Of a stretch of DNA of 16,870 bases, positions 7,120-15,732 are shown piece by piece. Position numbers and translations under genes: made by a program. The notes beneath the pieces were generated by a model that worked only from the letters and a program-made list of their open reading frames with translations, did not search any database and was not told where the DNA came from. The first letter of the stretch is position 1; each line of letters begins with the position of its first letter. This DNA comes from Clostridiales bacterium (GTDB lineage: Bacteria > Bacillota_A > Clostridia > Lachnospirales > Bianqueaceae): NCBI GenBank assembly GCA_019423265.1, contig JAHZBS010000030.1, positions 1 to 16,870 on the forward strand. The letters run 5' to 3'.

Positions 7120-8412
7120 TCAGCAATGCAGCGTTTTCATAACCGCGCGGGCGTCCTCAATCGTCCGGTCCAGATCCGCTTTTGTATGGGCATACCCCAG
7201 AAAAATCGCTTCAAACTGAGAGGGAGCAAAATAGTGTCCCCGCGCCAGCATAGCGTTAAAATACCGAGCGAATTTCGCCGTGTCGCTGGACTTGGCGCTT
7301 CCGTAGTCCTCCACCGGGGACCCGGTGAAGAAAAGGCAGGCCAGGGAGCCGATCCGGCGTGCCGTCAGGGGTTCCCCTGCCTCCGCAGCTGCCTTTTGGA
7401 GTCCCTCCACGAGATAGGCGCAGGATTGATCAATCTGCCCATAGACCTGTGGATTGTCCAGCAAGAACCTCAGCTGGGCCAGTCCGGCCGCCATAGCGAC
7501 GGGATTGCCGGAAAGTGTTCCGGCCTGGTACACGCCCCCCAGAGGCGCCACCGTCTCCATGATTTCCCTCCGTCCACCGTAGGCGCCCACTGGCATACCG
7601 CCGCCGATGATCTTTCCGTAAGTCGCCAAGTCCGCCTGTACGCCAAAATACTCCTGGGCGCCTCCGAAGGCCAGCCGAAACCCTGTGATCACCTCGTCAA
7701 AGATTAACAGCGCCCCGTTGGCGTCGCACAACCTCCGCAGCTCTTGCAAAAATCCCGGCTTCGGCAATACAACGCCCATATTGGCCGCCACCGGCTCCAA
7801 AATGACGGCAGCCACATTCCCTCGGTGCTGCTGGAAGAGCTGCTCCACACTGTCCAGATCATTGTACACCGCCGTCAGTGTGTCTTGGGCACATCCCCCC
7901 GGGACTCCCAGGCTATCGGGGATCCCGGCGGTCATCACACCGGACCCGGCCTTGACCAGCATCCCGTCGCTGTGCCCATGATAGCAGCCTTCAAACTTGA
8001 TGATCTTCCAGCGCCCGGTAAACCCTCGAGCAGCCCGGACGGCGCTCATCACCGCCTCCGTGCCGCTATTGACCATTCGAATCATCTCCACGCCCGGCAC
8101 ATTCTGGGTGATCAGCTCCGCAATCTGCACTTCCCGCTCGGTGGGCGCGCCGAAGCTCAAGCCCCCGTCCAGAGCCTCCATAACCGCTTCCTGTACAGCG
8201 GGCGCCTTGTGTCCCAAAATCATCGGTCCCCAGGACCCTACATAATCCGTGTAGCGGTTGCCATCTGCGTCATAGATGTACTGCCCCTCTGCCCTCTCAA
8301 TGAACAGAGGATGCCGGCCAACAGAGCGAAATGCCCGCACAGGGCTGTTGACGCCACCCGGGATCACCTTCTGCGCGCGCTGAAATAAAACCTCACTCTT
8401 CGTCTCCATCAT
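7120..8412 (-). CDS. hemL: Glutamate-1-semialdehyde 2,1-aminomutase
   Basis: This 430-residue pyridoxal-phosphate enzyme converts glutamate-1-semialdehyde to 5-aminolevulinate, the committed precursor of haem, sirohaem and corrinoids by the C5 pathway. Full family length. Clear marks are the [13 protein letters not shown] start (16-28), the [16 protein letters not shown] cofactor-binding block (115-130), the DEVITGFR block (239-246) and the Schiff-base lysine K267 in [17 protein letters not shown]. The ATG at 8412 overlaps the hemB stop codon by 4 bases (ATGA), and an AAAAGGAG site lies in the end of hemB, so translation is coupled. The next codon is also ATG (8409) and could serve instead. 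HemL uses the product of glutamyl-tRNA reductase, whose gene is not in the window. Its product feeds the HemB reaction encoded just upstream. Confidence 0.97.
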   Translation of the reverse strand: MMETKSEVLFQRAQKVIPGGVNSPVRAFRSVGRHPLFIERAEGQYIYDADGNRYTDYVGSWGPMILGHKAPAVQEAVMEALDGGLSFGAPTEREVQIAELITQNVPGVEMIRMVNSGTEAVMSAVRAARGFTGRWKIIKFEGCYHGHSDGMLVKAGSGVMTAGIPDSLGVPGGCAQDTLTAVYNDLDSVEQLFQQHRGNVAAVILEPVAANMGVVLPKPGFLQELRRLCDANGALLIFDEVITGFRLAFGGAQEYFGVQADLATYGKIIGGGMPVGAYGGRREIMETVAPLGGVYQAGTLSGNPVAMAAGLAQLRFLLDNPQVYGQIDQSCAYLVEGLQKAAAEAGEPLTARRIGSLACLFFTGSPVEDYGSAKSSDTAKFARYFNAMLARGHYFAPSQFEAIFLGYAHTKADLDRTIEDARAVMKTLHC

Positions 8413-9386
8413 CCGATATCTCCTTTTTCCATGGCATCCGCAATCTCCTTGGCATAATAGGAGATGAGGATATCCGCCCCGGCGCGGTAGACCCCAACGG
8501 CGCTCTCACACATGGCGCCATATTCATCTATGAAGCCCTGAGCCGCCGCCGCCTTTATCATGGCATATTCACCGCTGACGCTGTAGGCGGCCAGAGGCAG
8601 CGCCGTCTCCTGCTTAACCTGATACATGACATCGAGATAGGACATGGCCGGTTTCACCATCAAAATGTCGGCGCCCTCCGCCACGTCCAGCTGCGCCTCC
8701 TTCCGCGCTTCCCGAACGTTGTGATAATCCATCTGATACCCCTTTCGATCGCCAAAGGAGGGGGCGGACCCCGCCGCCTCCCGGAAAGGGCCGTAGAAGG
8801 AGGAGGCGTATTTCACCGCGTAGGACATGATGGGCACACCCTGAAAGCCAGCTGCATCCAAGCCATGCCGGATGGCGGATACCCTGCCGTCCATCATATC
8901 GGATGGGGCTACCATATCGGCGCCGGCCCGGGCATGGGATACCGCAATGGCGGCAAGGTACGGCAGCGTCGCATCGTTATCCACTTCTGTCTCGCAGAGA
9001 ATTCCGCAGTGCCCGTGGGACGTATATTCACACATGCAGACGTCCGTGATGAGGTAGAGCTGTGGGTACCGCTCCTTCAGTCTTCGGATCCCCTGCTGTA
9101 CAACGCCGTCGTCCGCATAGGCGTCGGACCCGAGAGGATCCTTTTTATCCGGAAGTCCAAAGAGCAGCAGGGCCCCGACACCGTGAGCTAACGCCTCTTC
9201 CGCCGCTTGGTCCACCCGATCCGGGCTATATCGGAATTGCCCCGCAAGGGAGGGGATCTCCTCCCGAATGTTCGACCCCTCTCTGACAAAAAGAGGATAG
9301 ACCAGGGACGAGGGGGAGACTCGCGTCTCCCGGACCATCTTCCGCAAACCATCTCCGCTCCGAAGTCTCCTAGGACGTATGTCCAT
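8409..9386 (-). CDS. hemB: Delta-aminolevulinic acid dehydratase (porphobilinogen synthase)
   Basis: This cytoplasmic enzyme of 325 residues condenses two 5-aminolevulinate molecules to porphobilinogen. The zinc-binding cysteines are present in [14 protein letters not shown] (C117, C119, C127), so it belongs to the zinc-dependent class. The two active-site lysines are K192 in [16 protein letters not shown] and K245 in [12 protein letters not shown]. Length is normal. The ATG at 9386 is chosen; a TTG directly before it (9389) is in frame but less likely. The gene begins 25 bases after the kduI stop and overlaps hemL by 4 bases, forming a two-step tetrapyrrole pair. Other hem genes (hemA, hemC, hemD) are not in the window. 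Confidence 0.97.
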   Translation of the reverse strand: MDIRPRRLRSGDGLRKMVRETRVSPSSLVYPLFVREGSNIREEIPSLAGQFRYSPDRVDQAAEEALAHGVGALLLFGLPDKKDPLGSDAYADDGVVQQGIRRLKERYPQLYLITDVCMCEYTSHGHCGILCETEVDNDATLPYLAAIAVSHARAGADMVAPSDMMDGRVSAIRHGLDAAGFQGVPIMSYAVKYASSFYGPFREAAGSAPSFGDRKGYQMDYHNVREARKEAQLDVAEGADILMVKPAMSYLDVMYQVKQETALPLAAYSVSGEYAMIKAAAAQGFIDEYGAMCESAVGVYRAGADILISYYAKEIADAMEKGDIG

Positions 9387-9411
9387 CAAATCAACACCCC
9401 TCTTTCAAAAC

Positions 9412-10242
9412 CTATTGAATATCGGCCAGGGACACGGCGTCCATGTCGTCGAACGCCTGATTTTCTCCCGCCATAGCCCACGCTACAGAGTACCGCCCTG
9501 TGCCGCATCCCCCGTGCATAGACCAGCTGGGGGAGAGCACCGCTTCCCGCTGCCGCACCACAAGATGCCGCGTCTCGGTCGGATGTCCCATAAAGTAGAA
9601 GACCACATCCTCCTCCTGCATATCAAAATAGAGGAAGGCTTCCGCCCGGCGCTCATGGGTGTGAAATGGCGGCGCATTCCAAACACTGCCCTTGTCCAGG
9701 GCGGTGACGCCCATTAAAAGCTGGCAGCTTTTGCAGACGGAGGGATGGATGTACTGAAGAATCGTCCGCGTATTACATTGATCCTCGCTCCCCGCCCTCT
9801 TTACAATGGCCTCGGCTTTAGAAATCTTAACGCATTCATAGGCCTCGTGGGCCGGGACGGAGACAAAATAGAATTTTGCCGGGTCGGTGGGATTCTCGCT
9901 TGAAAAAGACAGCTCCTTCGTCCCCATACCCACATACAGGGCATCGCCACACTGTAGGCTATAGTCAGCGTCGCCCGCCTTTACACGCCCTTCGCCGCCG
10001 ATATTGAGAATTCCCATCTCTCGCCTTTCCATAAAATATGCGCATCCGAGCTGGCGCCCATCCTCCGGCGCCAGCGCCGCCGTTGTGGGCACGGCAGAGC
10101 CTACGATCATGCGGTCCTCATGGCAATATACACTCTTGATCTCCCCGTATTGGAAGAGATCTGGGATCAGAAAATGATCTCGCAGCTCCTCTGTGGTGTA
10201 ATATTTCACATCCTCTGGGTGACTGGAATAACGTATCTCCAT
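9412..10242 (-). CDS. kduI: 5-dehydro-4-deoxy-D-glucuronate isomerase (5-keto-4-deoxyuronate isomerase)
   Basis: KduI interconverts 5-keto-4-deoxyuronate and 2,5-diketo-3-deoxygluconate in the breakdown of unsaturated uronates released from pectin or glycosaminoglycans. The 276-residue length is typical. The metal site of the KduI cupin is visible: H194 and H196 in PPFHTHERRAE, E201, and H243 in PSWSMHGGCGTGRY, matching the known His/His/Glu/His set of the E. coli enzyme. The N-terminus (MEIRYSSHPEDVKYYTTEELRD, residues 1-22) is also family-typical. An AGGAGG site precedes the ATG at 10242. The gene lies 30 bases after ftsY and 25 before hemB on the same strand, so it appears co-transcribed with housekeeping genes. 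Its usual partners kduD, kdgK and kdgA are not in the window. Only the GH2 unit about 2.4 kb downstream is carbohydrate-related. Confidence 0.95.
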   Translation of the reverse strand: MEIRYSSHPEDVKYYTTEELRDHFLIPDLFQYGEIKSVYCHEDRMIVGSAVPTTAALAPEDGRQLGCAYFMERREMGILNIGGEGRVKAGDADYSLQCGDALYVGMGTKELSFSSENPTDPAKFYFVSVPAHEAYECVKISKAEAIVKRAGSEDQCNTRTILQYIHPSVCKSCQLLMGVTALDKGSVWNAPPFHTHERRAEAFLYFDMQEEDVVFYFMGHPTETRHLVVRQREAVLSPSWSMHGGCGTGRYSVAWAMAGENQAFDDMDAVSLADIQ

Positions 10243-10272
10243 TGATATTCCTCCTGAATTTCTCGATTTGTC

Positions 10273-11181
10273 CTATTCAAACAGCGCCGCCGCAAATTCT
10301 TCCGCGTGAAAGGGCTGCAAGTCCTCAATTCCCTCTCCCACTCCGATATACTTTACCGGAATCTGCAGCTCACCGGCGATCCCGATGACGACGCCGCCCT
10401 TCGCCGTCCCGTCCAATTTGGTCAACACGATCCCCGTAACCGGCGCCGCCTCGGCAAATAATTTGGCCTGCTGTAAAGCATTCTGCCCGGTGGTTCCATC
10501 TAACACCAACAGAACTTCCCTGTGGGCGTCGGGAAATTCCCGGTCAAGGATGCGGTTGATCTTCTTCAGCTCTTCCATCAGGTTCTTCTTATTGTGAAGC
10601 CGGCCTGCCGTATCGCAGATGAGCACATTCGCCTTCCTGGATCGGGCCGCGGCCGCCGCGTCGAAGACCACAGCGCCCGGGTCCGCGCCCTCCTGGTGAT
10701 AGATGATATCCACGTCCGCCCTCTGGGCCCACACCTTCAGCTGGTCAATGGCGGCGGCCCGGAACGTGTCTGCGGCCGCCAGCAGGACTTTGTTGCCGTC
10801 GCTCTTGAGCTGGGCGGCAATCTTCCCGATGCTGGTGGTCTTGCCGACTCCATTTACACCGATGACCAGAATGACGTTCATTTTCCCCGGCTCTGTGATA
10901 CCGGGTTCTGAGGTCTTGAGAATACCGCTAATCTCCTCCACCAGCAGTTCACGGACTTCCTCAGGCTTCTTTAAGCGCTGTTCCCTGGCCTTTTTCCGGA
11001 GAGACTCCACGATCCGCGTTGTCGTCTCCATTCCCAGATCGCTTAAAATCAGCGCTTCCTCCAGCTCCTCATAAAAATCGTCATCCACTTCACTGTAGGC
11101 TCCGAACAGCGACTCAATATTTCCGACGATGCTGTTGCGGGTTTTCTCCAACCCTTTCTTTAGCGTATCAAAAAATCCCAT
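10273..11181 (-). CDS. ftsY: Signal recognition particle receptor FtsY
   Basis: This 302-residue SRP-family GTPase receives ribosome-nascent chain complexes bound to SRP (Ffh plus 4.5S/6S RNA) and delivers them to the Sec translocon at the membrane. It is short, lacking the long acidic N-terminal domain of E. coli FtsY, as usual in Firmicutes. The N domain covers about residues 1-95 with the ALILSDLGMETT motif. The G domain shows the P-loop GVNGVGKT (108-115), the DTFRAAAIDQL insertion-box block (138-148), DTAGR (190-194) and TKLDG (254-258). It begins 15 bases after the smc stop. Its ribosome-binding site (AAGGAG) overlaps that stop codon, pointing to co-transcription and coupling with smc, the usual order in Firmicutes. 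Confidence 0.97.
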   Translation of the reverse strand: MGFFDTLKKGLEKTRNSIVGNIESLFGAYSEVDDDFYEELEEALILSDLGMETTTRIVESLRKKAREQRLKKPEEVRELLVEEISGILKTSEPGITEPGKMNVILVIGVNGVGKTTSIGKIAAQLKSDGNKVLLAAADTFRAAAIDQLKVWAQRADVDIIYHQEGADPGAVVFDAAAAARSRKANVLICDTAGRLHNKKNLMEELKKINRILDREFPDAHREVLLVLDGTTGQNALQQAKLFAEAAPVTGIVLTKLDGTAKGGVVIGIAGELQIPVKYIGVGEGIEDLQPFHAEEFAAALFE

Positions 11182-11196
11182 TTTTATCCCTGCTCC

Positions 11197-14100
11197 TTAT
11201 TCAAACTTAACAGAAATACACTTGGAAACACCCTTTTCCTCCATGGTGATTCCATACATGGTATGGGCGGCCTCCATGGTTCCCTTTCGGTGCGTGATGA
11301 CAATGAACTGAGTGCGGCCGCAAAGCTCTTTGAGATAGTTGGCAAACCGGACGACGTTGGCGTCGTCCAGCGCCGCTTCAATCTCGTCCAAAATACAAAA
11401 CGGCGCGGGGTTGAGCTGCTGGATGGCAAAGAGAAGCGCGATAGCCGTCAAAGCCTTTTCTCCGCCGGACAGCAGCATCATGCTCTGAAGTTTCTTTCCC
11501 GGCGGCTGTGCGATGATCTCAATCCCCGCCTCCAGGACTCCCTCCCCCTCGGCCAGCCGCAAGATCCCTCGGCCGCCGCCGAATAGCTTCTGAAAGACTT
11601 GGTTAAACAGTTCTGCGATCCGGGTGAAGCCTTCAACAAATTGTTCCTCCATCTGTTTCGTCAGCCGCTCGATAATGTCCTGCAAGCTCTGTTCTGCCTT
11701 CAGGATGTCATCCCGCTGTGCCGTTAGGAAATCGCAGCGCTCCGTCAGAGCGGCGTACTCTGTGATGGCGCCCACATGCACATCGCCAAGAGCCTTGATC
11801 TGCTCTTTCAGCTGTGTAATCCGCCTGGCAATGCTGGCGCTGCTGCCCAGTTCCTCCTGCTCCATAGCCGCGGCCACATTGTAGGTCATCTCATATTCTT
11901 CCCAGATTCGGTCCTGAAGATCCGTCAGATCTTTTTTCGCCCGGCTTGCCAGATTCTCAAGGCGGACCTGCTCCTTTTCCAGTGTACTAAAGTTGCGCAA
12001 TGTTTCCTCGGCCTCGCGGATCCCCTCATCCCGCTTGCGGTCTCTCTCATCCCGCTCCGCCTCCAGCGCTTTGAGGCGCTGGGTTCTCTCCTGGATCTGC
12101 TCTGTAAGGTCGCGCTGTTCTTTCTCCAGGGAGAGAAGCCTTTGCTCCAGCTCCTTTTCCTCTGCCCGGTGGGAGGCCATCTCCTCCAGAATGCCCTCGG
12201 CGTCCTGGGTTAGATTCTCAATCTCCTGGCGCTCCCAGCCCATGGTGCGCTCCAGCGATTGAATCTGCTGGCGCACGCCGCTTACATCGATGCGCACCTG
12301 CATGAGCTGAGCCTTCAAGTCTTCCTTCTCCCGGCTCTTGCCCGCCACCGCCTCCTGCAGCCGGCGAACCTGCTCCGTCTCCTCCTTCGACTGAAGCTCC
12401 AGGGCGGCAATGTCCTCCTGGTACTTGGCCATGGACTCCTGGTGTTCCTCGACCTGTGCGAGCAGAGAGCGCTTGTCCTCATCAAGCCCACTCTGCTCTT
12501 GCCGGATATGTTCTAACACAAACAGAAGCTGGTCCCGTTGTTTTTGAAGCTCTGAAAGGCTAGCTGCCGCCTCGTCGCGCTTCGCTGCCGCCTCGTCCAC
12601 AGCCTGCGCCTGTCTCTGGCGCTCCGCTGAAAGGGCGGCCACCTCCTGCTGCATAGCTCGGCCTTCGGCGCGCTTGTCCTCAATGTCCCTGGCAAGGGTA
12701 TCCAGCTCTCCCTTTCGGCTCAATATATTGCCGGCCCGGTTTCCGGTGCTGCCCCCCGTGATGGAGCCGCCAATATTAAATATATCGCCTTTTAGCGTGA
12801 CGACGCGGAGCACATTGCCGTACTCTTTCGAGATCGCCGCCGCGGTGTCGAAGTCCTCGGCCACCACCACGTATCCCAGGAGTCTGGACAGGATCGCCCC
12901 GTACTGTTCATGGTATTGGACCAGCTCATTGGCAAAGCCCAGTACCCCCGGCATGGCCTTGACTTTCTGCGCGCCTGCAAAGGGCGCCCGGCCGGTTACC
13001 GTGTCAAGAGGTTGAAAGGTCGCCCTCCCGCCGTTGCGGGAGCGAAGATACTCGATCAAAGCCTTGGCGCATTCCTGATCTTCCGTTATAATATTCTGTA
13101 TGGCGGGGCCAAGGGCAATCTCCATGGCCACGGCTAAATGAGACGGCACAGATATGACGTCCGCCAGCGTCCCGTGGATCTTCTGCCAGCGCTGTGGCTC
13201 CCTCTGCCTCAGAGACATAATGCTTTTGACGCTATTGCTAAATCCCTCGTAATCCCTCTCCAGATCTTGGAGCCATTGAATGCGCGACTGATCGGCCCGG
13301 ATCGCCGCTACGATTTCTTCCTCTTCCTTCTGCTTGTCCCGGATCGTCTGCCGCAGCCGGCCCACCTGCTCCGTAAGAGCGGCCAGCTCCCTCTCCACCT
13401 GCTCATGCATTTCCTCCTGGGACTTTAGCTTCCGGTCAAGCTCTTGCAAGGCGGCTTCCTTCTCCTGCCGCTCCTGGCACAGCTGTGCGCTCCTGGATTC
13501 CAACGACTCTTGCCTGCTTCGCCCCTGCTCCAGCACAATCTCATGGCGCTGCGCTTTATTTTGCTTGTCCGTCAGCGATGCCTTCACAGCGCTCAGCGCG
13601 GCCGTGTGCTTCTCCAGGGAAGCCTCGACCTGGGATGCTTCCTCCGAAAGGTTTTTCTCCGCTTCGCTCAGCAAAGTCATCCGGTTTTCTCGAAGATTCA
13701 AGTCCTGGGACAGCTGCTCGCGGCGCTCTTCCTCCTTGCGGACAGTGGCCGCGCGGGCGCTCAGCTTACTTTTCGTATCGTCCAGCCGCTTCTGGGCGCT
13801 CTCCAATTCCTTTTGCAGATAGTCCTTCTTCTGCTGATCGACGCGCCGGTTTCCCTCCGCCGTCTCCTTGCGAACCTTCATCTGCGTCATCTCGTCATAC
13901 ATCTGCGACAGCGTCTGCTGTACCTGCTGCGCCGCAGCCGCATACTGCGCCGACCGCGCCTTGGCCTCCTCCTGCTCCCTCCGGGAAGCCTCCATCTGGC
14001 GCCCTAGATCCTCTTGCTGCGACAGCAACCTCTGGTACTGCTCCCGATACTGTTTATACTGGCCGAGAAATGCGTTGATCTCGTAGATCTTGAGTTCATC

Positions 14101-14757
14101 TTTTAGCTTTATATATTTCTGCGCGACCTCCGCCTGCTCTCGCAGCGGACCTAGCCGGGAGGTGATCTCCTCCAAAATGTCTTGGACGCGGTTGAGATTA
14201 GCCCGCTCTTCCTCCAGCTCTTTGATGGCGGTCTCTTTCCTCGTCTTGTATTTTACAATGCCGGCGGCCTCTTCAAATATCAATCTGCGTTCCTGCGGCT
14301 TCGTGCTCAAGAGCTGATCGATCTGCCCTTGTCCGATTACCGAGTATCCGTCTTTTCCGATTCCGGTGTCCATCAACAGTTCCTGCACGTCCTTAAGCCG
14401 GCATCGGTTCTGATTCACCGTGTATTCGCTCTCACCGGACCGGTATACCCGCCTGCTGATGGACACCTCATCGTACTCGATGGGTATCTTTTTATCGGAA
14501 TTATCTAAAACCAATGTCACCTGCGCATAATTGACCGGGCGGCGTCTTTGCGTCCCCGCAAAGATCACATCTTCCATCTTCGCCCCTCGAAGCGTCCTGG
14601 CGCTCTGTTCACCGAGCACCCACCGAACCGCGTCGGATATGTTGCTCTTTCCACTTCCATTGGGTCCCACGATCGCGGTGATTCCGCGGTCGAATTCTAC
14701 GCTGATTTTCTCAGGAAACGATTTGAAGCCCAGCATTTCCACTCGCTTTAACTCCAT
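11197..14757 (-). CDS. smc: Chromosome partition/condensation protein SMC
   Basis: This 1186-residue SMC ATPase forms the dimeric core of the condensin (with ScpA and ScpB) that organises and segregates the chromosome. The N-terminal head has Walker A GPNGSGKSN (from residue 31). Long coiled-coil arms rich in Glu, Gln, Lys and Arg flank a hinge at about 510-640, where DVISVPSHLAVAMEIALG and the glycine-rich GGSITGGSTGNRAGN stretch are seen. The C-terminal head has the signature LSGGEKA (1096-1102) and Walker B FCILDE with the catalytic glutamate at 1125. Length is normal and the frame is intact. The ATG at 14757 is followed by MELKRVEMLGFKSF, the usual SMC start. AAAGGTGA precedes it. The gene follows rnc by 83 bases, which hold a terminator-like hairpin, and is followed by ftsY after 15 bases. 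Confidence 0.98.
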   Translation of the reverse strand: MELKRVEMLGFKSFPEKISVEFDRGITAIVGPNGSGKSNISDAVRWVLGEQSARTLRGAKMEDVIFAGTQRRRPVNYAQVTLVLDNSDKKIPIEYDEVSISRRVYRSGESEYTVNQNRCRLKDVQELLMDTGIGKDGYSVIGQGQIDQLLSTKPQERRLIFEEAAGIVKYKTRKETAIKELEEERANLNRVQDILEEITSRLGPLREQAEVAQKYIKLKDELKIYEINAFLGQYKQYREQYQRLLSQQEDLGRQMEASRREQEEAKARSAQYAAAAQQVQQTLSQMYDEMTQMKVRKETAEGNRRVDQQKKDYLQKELESAQKRLDDTKSKLSARAATVRKEEERREQLSQDLNLRENRMTLLSEAEKNLSEEASQVEASLEKHTAALSAVKASLTDKQNKAQRHEIVLEQGRSRQESLESRSAQLCQERQEKEAALQELDRKLKSQEEMHEQVERELAALTEQVGRLRQTIRDKQKEEEEIVAAIRADQSRIQWLQDLERDYEGFSNSVKSIMSLRQREPQRWQKIHGTLADVISVPSHLAVAMEIALGPAIQNIITEDQECAKALIEYLRSRNGGRATFQPLDTVTGRAPFAGAQKVKAMPGVLGFANELVQYHEQYGAILSRLLGYVVVAEDFDTAAAISKEYGNVLRVVTLKGDIFNIGGSITGGSTGNRAGNILSRKGELDTLARDIEDKRAEGRAMQQEVAALSAERQRQAQAVDEAAAKRDEAAASLSELQKQRDQLLFVLEHIRQEQSGLDEDKRSLLAQVEEHQESMAKYQEDIAALELQSKEETEQVRRLQEAVAGKSREKEDLKAQLMQVRIDVSGVRQQIQSLERTMGWERQEIENLTQDAEGILEEMASHRAEEKELEQRLLSLEKEQRDLTEQIQERTQRLKALEAERDERDRKRDEGIREAEETLRNFSTLEKEQVRLENLASRAKKDLTDLQDRIWEEYEMTYNVAAAMEQEELGSSASIARRITQLKEQIKALGDVHVGAITEYAALTERCDFLTAQRDDILKAEQSLQDIIERLTKQMEEQFVEGFTRIAELFNQVFQKLFGGGRGILRLAEGEGVLEAGIEIIAQPPGKKLQSMMLLSGGEKALTAIALLFAIQQLNPAPFCILDEIEAALDDANVVRFANYLKELCGRTQFIVITHRKGTMEAAHTMYGITMEEKGVSKCISVKFE

Positions 14758-14785
14758 CGTCCGTTCACCTTTCTGATTCTTAAAC

Positions 14786-14841
14786 GCGCGCCGGCCGGCG
14801 AAATGCCGAACGGCAAAAAGCCCGCCATACAGCAGGCGCGC
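14786..14841 (-). repeat. Nested palindromes between rnc and smc
   Basis: Within 56 bases there is a 12-bp perfect palindrome CGCCGGCCGGCG (14789-14800), a tight inverted repeat TGCCGAACGGCA (14804-14815), the terminator-like hairpin listed separately, and a 7-bp outer pairing of GCGCGCC (14786-14792) with GGCGCGC (14835-14841). The RNA leader of smc could therefore fold into alternative structures. Function is unknown. Confidence 0.45.
14815..14837 (-). terminator. Terminator-like hairpin after rnc (possible attenuation before smc)
   Basis: In minus-strand reading GCCTGC (14837-14832) pairs with GCGGGC (14825-14820), including one U-G pair, with a 6-base loop and TTTTT immediately after (14819-14815). 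It begins 4 bases past the rnc stop codon. The stem is short but GC-rich. It probably lowers read-through from rnc into smc rather than blocking it, since smc has no obvious separate promoter in the remaining leader. Confidence 0.5.
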
Positions 14842-15557
14842 TATTCCTTTTCTCTGAGCAGTGCCAGCGCTTTCTGCGCCGCTTTCTGTTCCGCTTCCTT
14901 CTTGGTCTTGCCGATCCCTTGCCCCACGGTCTCGCCCATGTAGCGCAGCGAAATGGAGAAGGTCTTGTCATGGTCCGGGCCCGATTCATCCACAAGCTCA
15001 TACTCTAGCTTACCGTTCTCCCTTGCCTGCACCAACTCCTGCAATTCCGTCTTGTAATCCTCACCTGTATGGGATTCAATCTCCTTCAAGCGGGAAAACA
15101 GCAGCGACTCAATCAGGCGCCTCGCCTCCTCCAGCCCTGCCTCGAGATATACGGCGCCGATGACAGCCTCCACCATATCCGCCAGCAGCGAATTGCGCTC
15201 CCGCCCACCATTCTGCTCTTCCCCATTGCTTAAATACAGGAATTGGCCAAATCCCATCGCCTTTGCCACGTAGGCTAACGACGCTTCGCACACAATGCTG
15301 GCCCGGCGCTTCGACAGTTCTCCCTCCGGCAGATCATAGGTGGCGAACAGCATCTGGGATGTGACAAGCTCCAGCACGGCATCCCCCAGAAATTCCAGGC
15401 GCTCATTGTTAAATGCCTTGTCCTCCAACTTTTCATTGGCGTAGGACGTATGCGTCAGCGCCTTCTGCACCAACTTGCGGTCTGCGAAGTGATATCCGAT
15501 GAGCCTCTCGAATTCCTCAATCCTGTCGGCTGGCTTCGGCGTATTCTCTCTACCCAT
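14841..15557 (-). CDS. rnc: Ribonuclease III
   Basis: RNase III, 238 residues, cleaves double-stranded RNA and processes rRNA precursors and structured mRNAs as a homodimer. The signature NERLEFLGDAVLE (51-63) carries catalytic E52, E55 and D59. The second acidic pair is D127 and E130 in LLADMVEA. The C-terminal double-stranded RNA-binding domain covers about 168-236, starting DYKTELQELVQA and ending with the GKTKKEAEQKAAQKAL helix. The ATG at 15557 is chosen because GGAGG lies 10 bases upstream; the frame is open to 15614, but the extra 19 residues (MARGCFPGAKALL...) have no family support. It follows acpP after a structured 174-base spacer and precedes smc, the normal Firmicute order. Confidence 0.97.
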   Translation of the reverse strand: MGRENTPKPADRIEEFERLIGYHFADRKLVQKALTHTSYANEKLEDKAFNNERLEFLGDAVLELVTSQMLFATYDLPEGELSKRRASIVCEASLAYVAKAMGFGQFLYLSNGEEQNGGRERNSLLADMVEAVIGAVYLEAGLEEARRLIESLLFSRLKEIESHTGEDYKTELQELVQARENGKLEYELVDESGPDHDKTFSISLRYMGETVGQGIGKTKKEAEQKAAQKALALLREKE

Positions 15558-15567
15558 TATCCGGTAA

Positions 15568-15572
15568 CCTCC
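15568..15572 (-). promoter_or_regulatory. Ribosome-binding site that decides the rnc start
   Basis: Minus-strand GGAGG, 10 bases before the ATG at 15557. It supports this start over the in-frame upstream start at 15614. Confidence 0.75.
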
Positions 15573-15640
15573 ATTCAAGAGCGCTTTCGCACCGGGGAAG
15601 CACCCGCGAGCCAAAGGCTGCCGTGTCCCCGTGATTCAAA

Positions 15641-15679
15641 CGGGAATCCTCCGATTCGAGACGATACGAAGGATTCCCG
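15641..15679 (-). promoter_or_regulatory. Long perfect stem-loop in the rnc leader
   Basis: CGGGAATCCT (15641-15650) and AGGATTCCCG (15670-15679) are perfect inverted repeats of 10 bp around a 19-base loop; the loop holds TTCG (15655-15658) and CGAA (15667-15670), which could pair as an alternative extension. In minus-strand reading the stem is followed by only TTTG, so it is a weak terminator. It ends 83 bases before the rnc ATG. In E. coli, RNase III cuts a stem in its own leader; a similar role is possible here but is inference. Confidence 0.5.
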
Positions 15680-15688
15680 CTCATGAAA

Positions 15689-15707
15689 GCGCTGCGTTTA
15701 TCAGCAC
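15689..15707 (-). other. Small stem-loop between acpP and rnc
   Basis: GCGCTG (15689-15694) and CAGCAC (15702-15707) form a 6-bp stem that includes one U-G pair in the minus-strand RNA, with a 7-base loop and TTTC after it. It is the middle one of three hairpins in this spacer. It could be a weak terminator or part of a larger leader fold. Confidence 0.35.
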
Positions 15708-15709
15708 CC

Positions 15710-15732
15710 AAAGTCTGCCTCCGGCAAACTTT
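15710..15732 (-). terminator. Hairpin at the acpP stop codon (possible weak terminator)
   Basis: AAAGTCTGCC (15710-15719) and GGCAAACTTT (15723-15732) form a 10-bp stem with a 3-base loop. The one mismatch is a U-G pair in the minus-strand RNA. The stem begins at the last base of the acpP stop codon. The tail after it in minus-strand reading is TTTGGGTG, poor in T, so it may stabilise the acpP 3' end rather than terminate. Confidence 0.45.

Noticed and set aside
7043..7126. N-terminal extension of the GH2 protein to an upstream ATG
   Set aside because: It overlaps the end of hemL, lacks a good ribosome-binding site and does not resemble GH2 starts; the ATG at 7042 has AAGGAGG at proper spacing.
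13444..14078. Overlapping plus-strand open frames of about 190 codons inside smc
   Set aside because: They mirror the coiled-coil repeats of SMC on the opposite strand and give low-complexity Leu/Arg/Ser-rich translations without family features.
15558..15614. Upstream start for RNase III
   Set aside because: The extra 19 residues are not family-like, and the GGAGG site at 15568-15572 serves the ATG at 15557.
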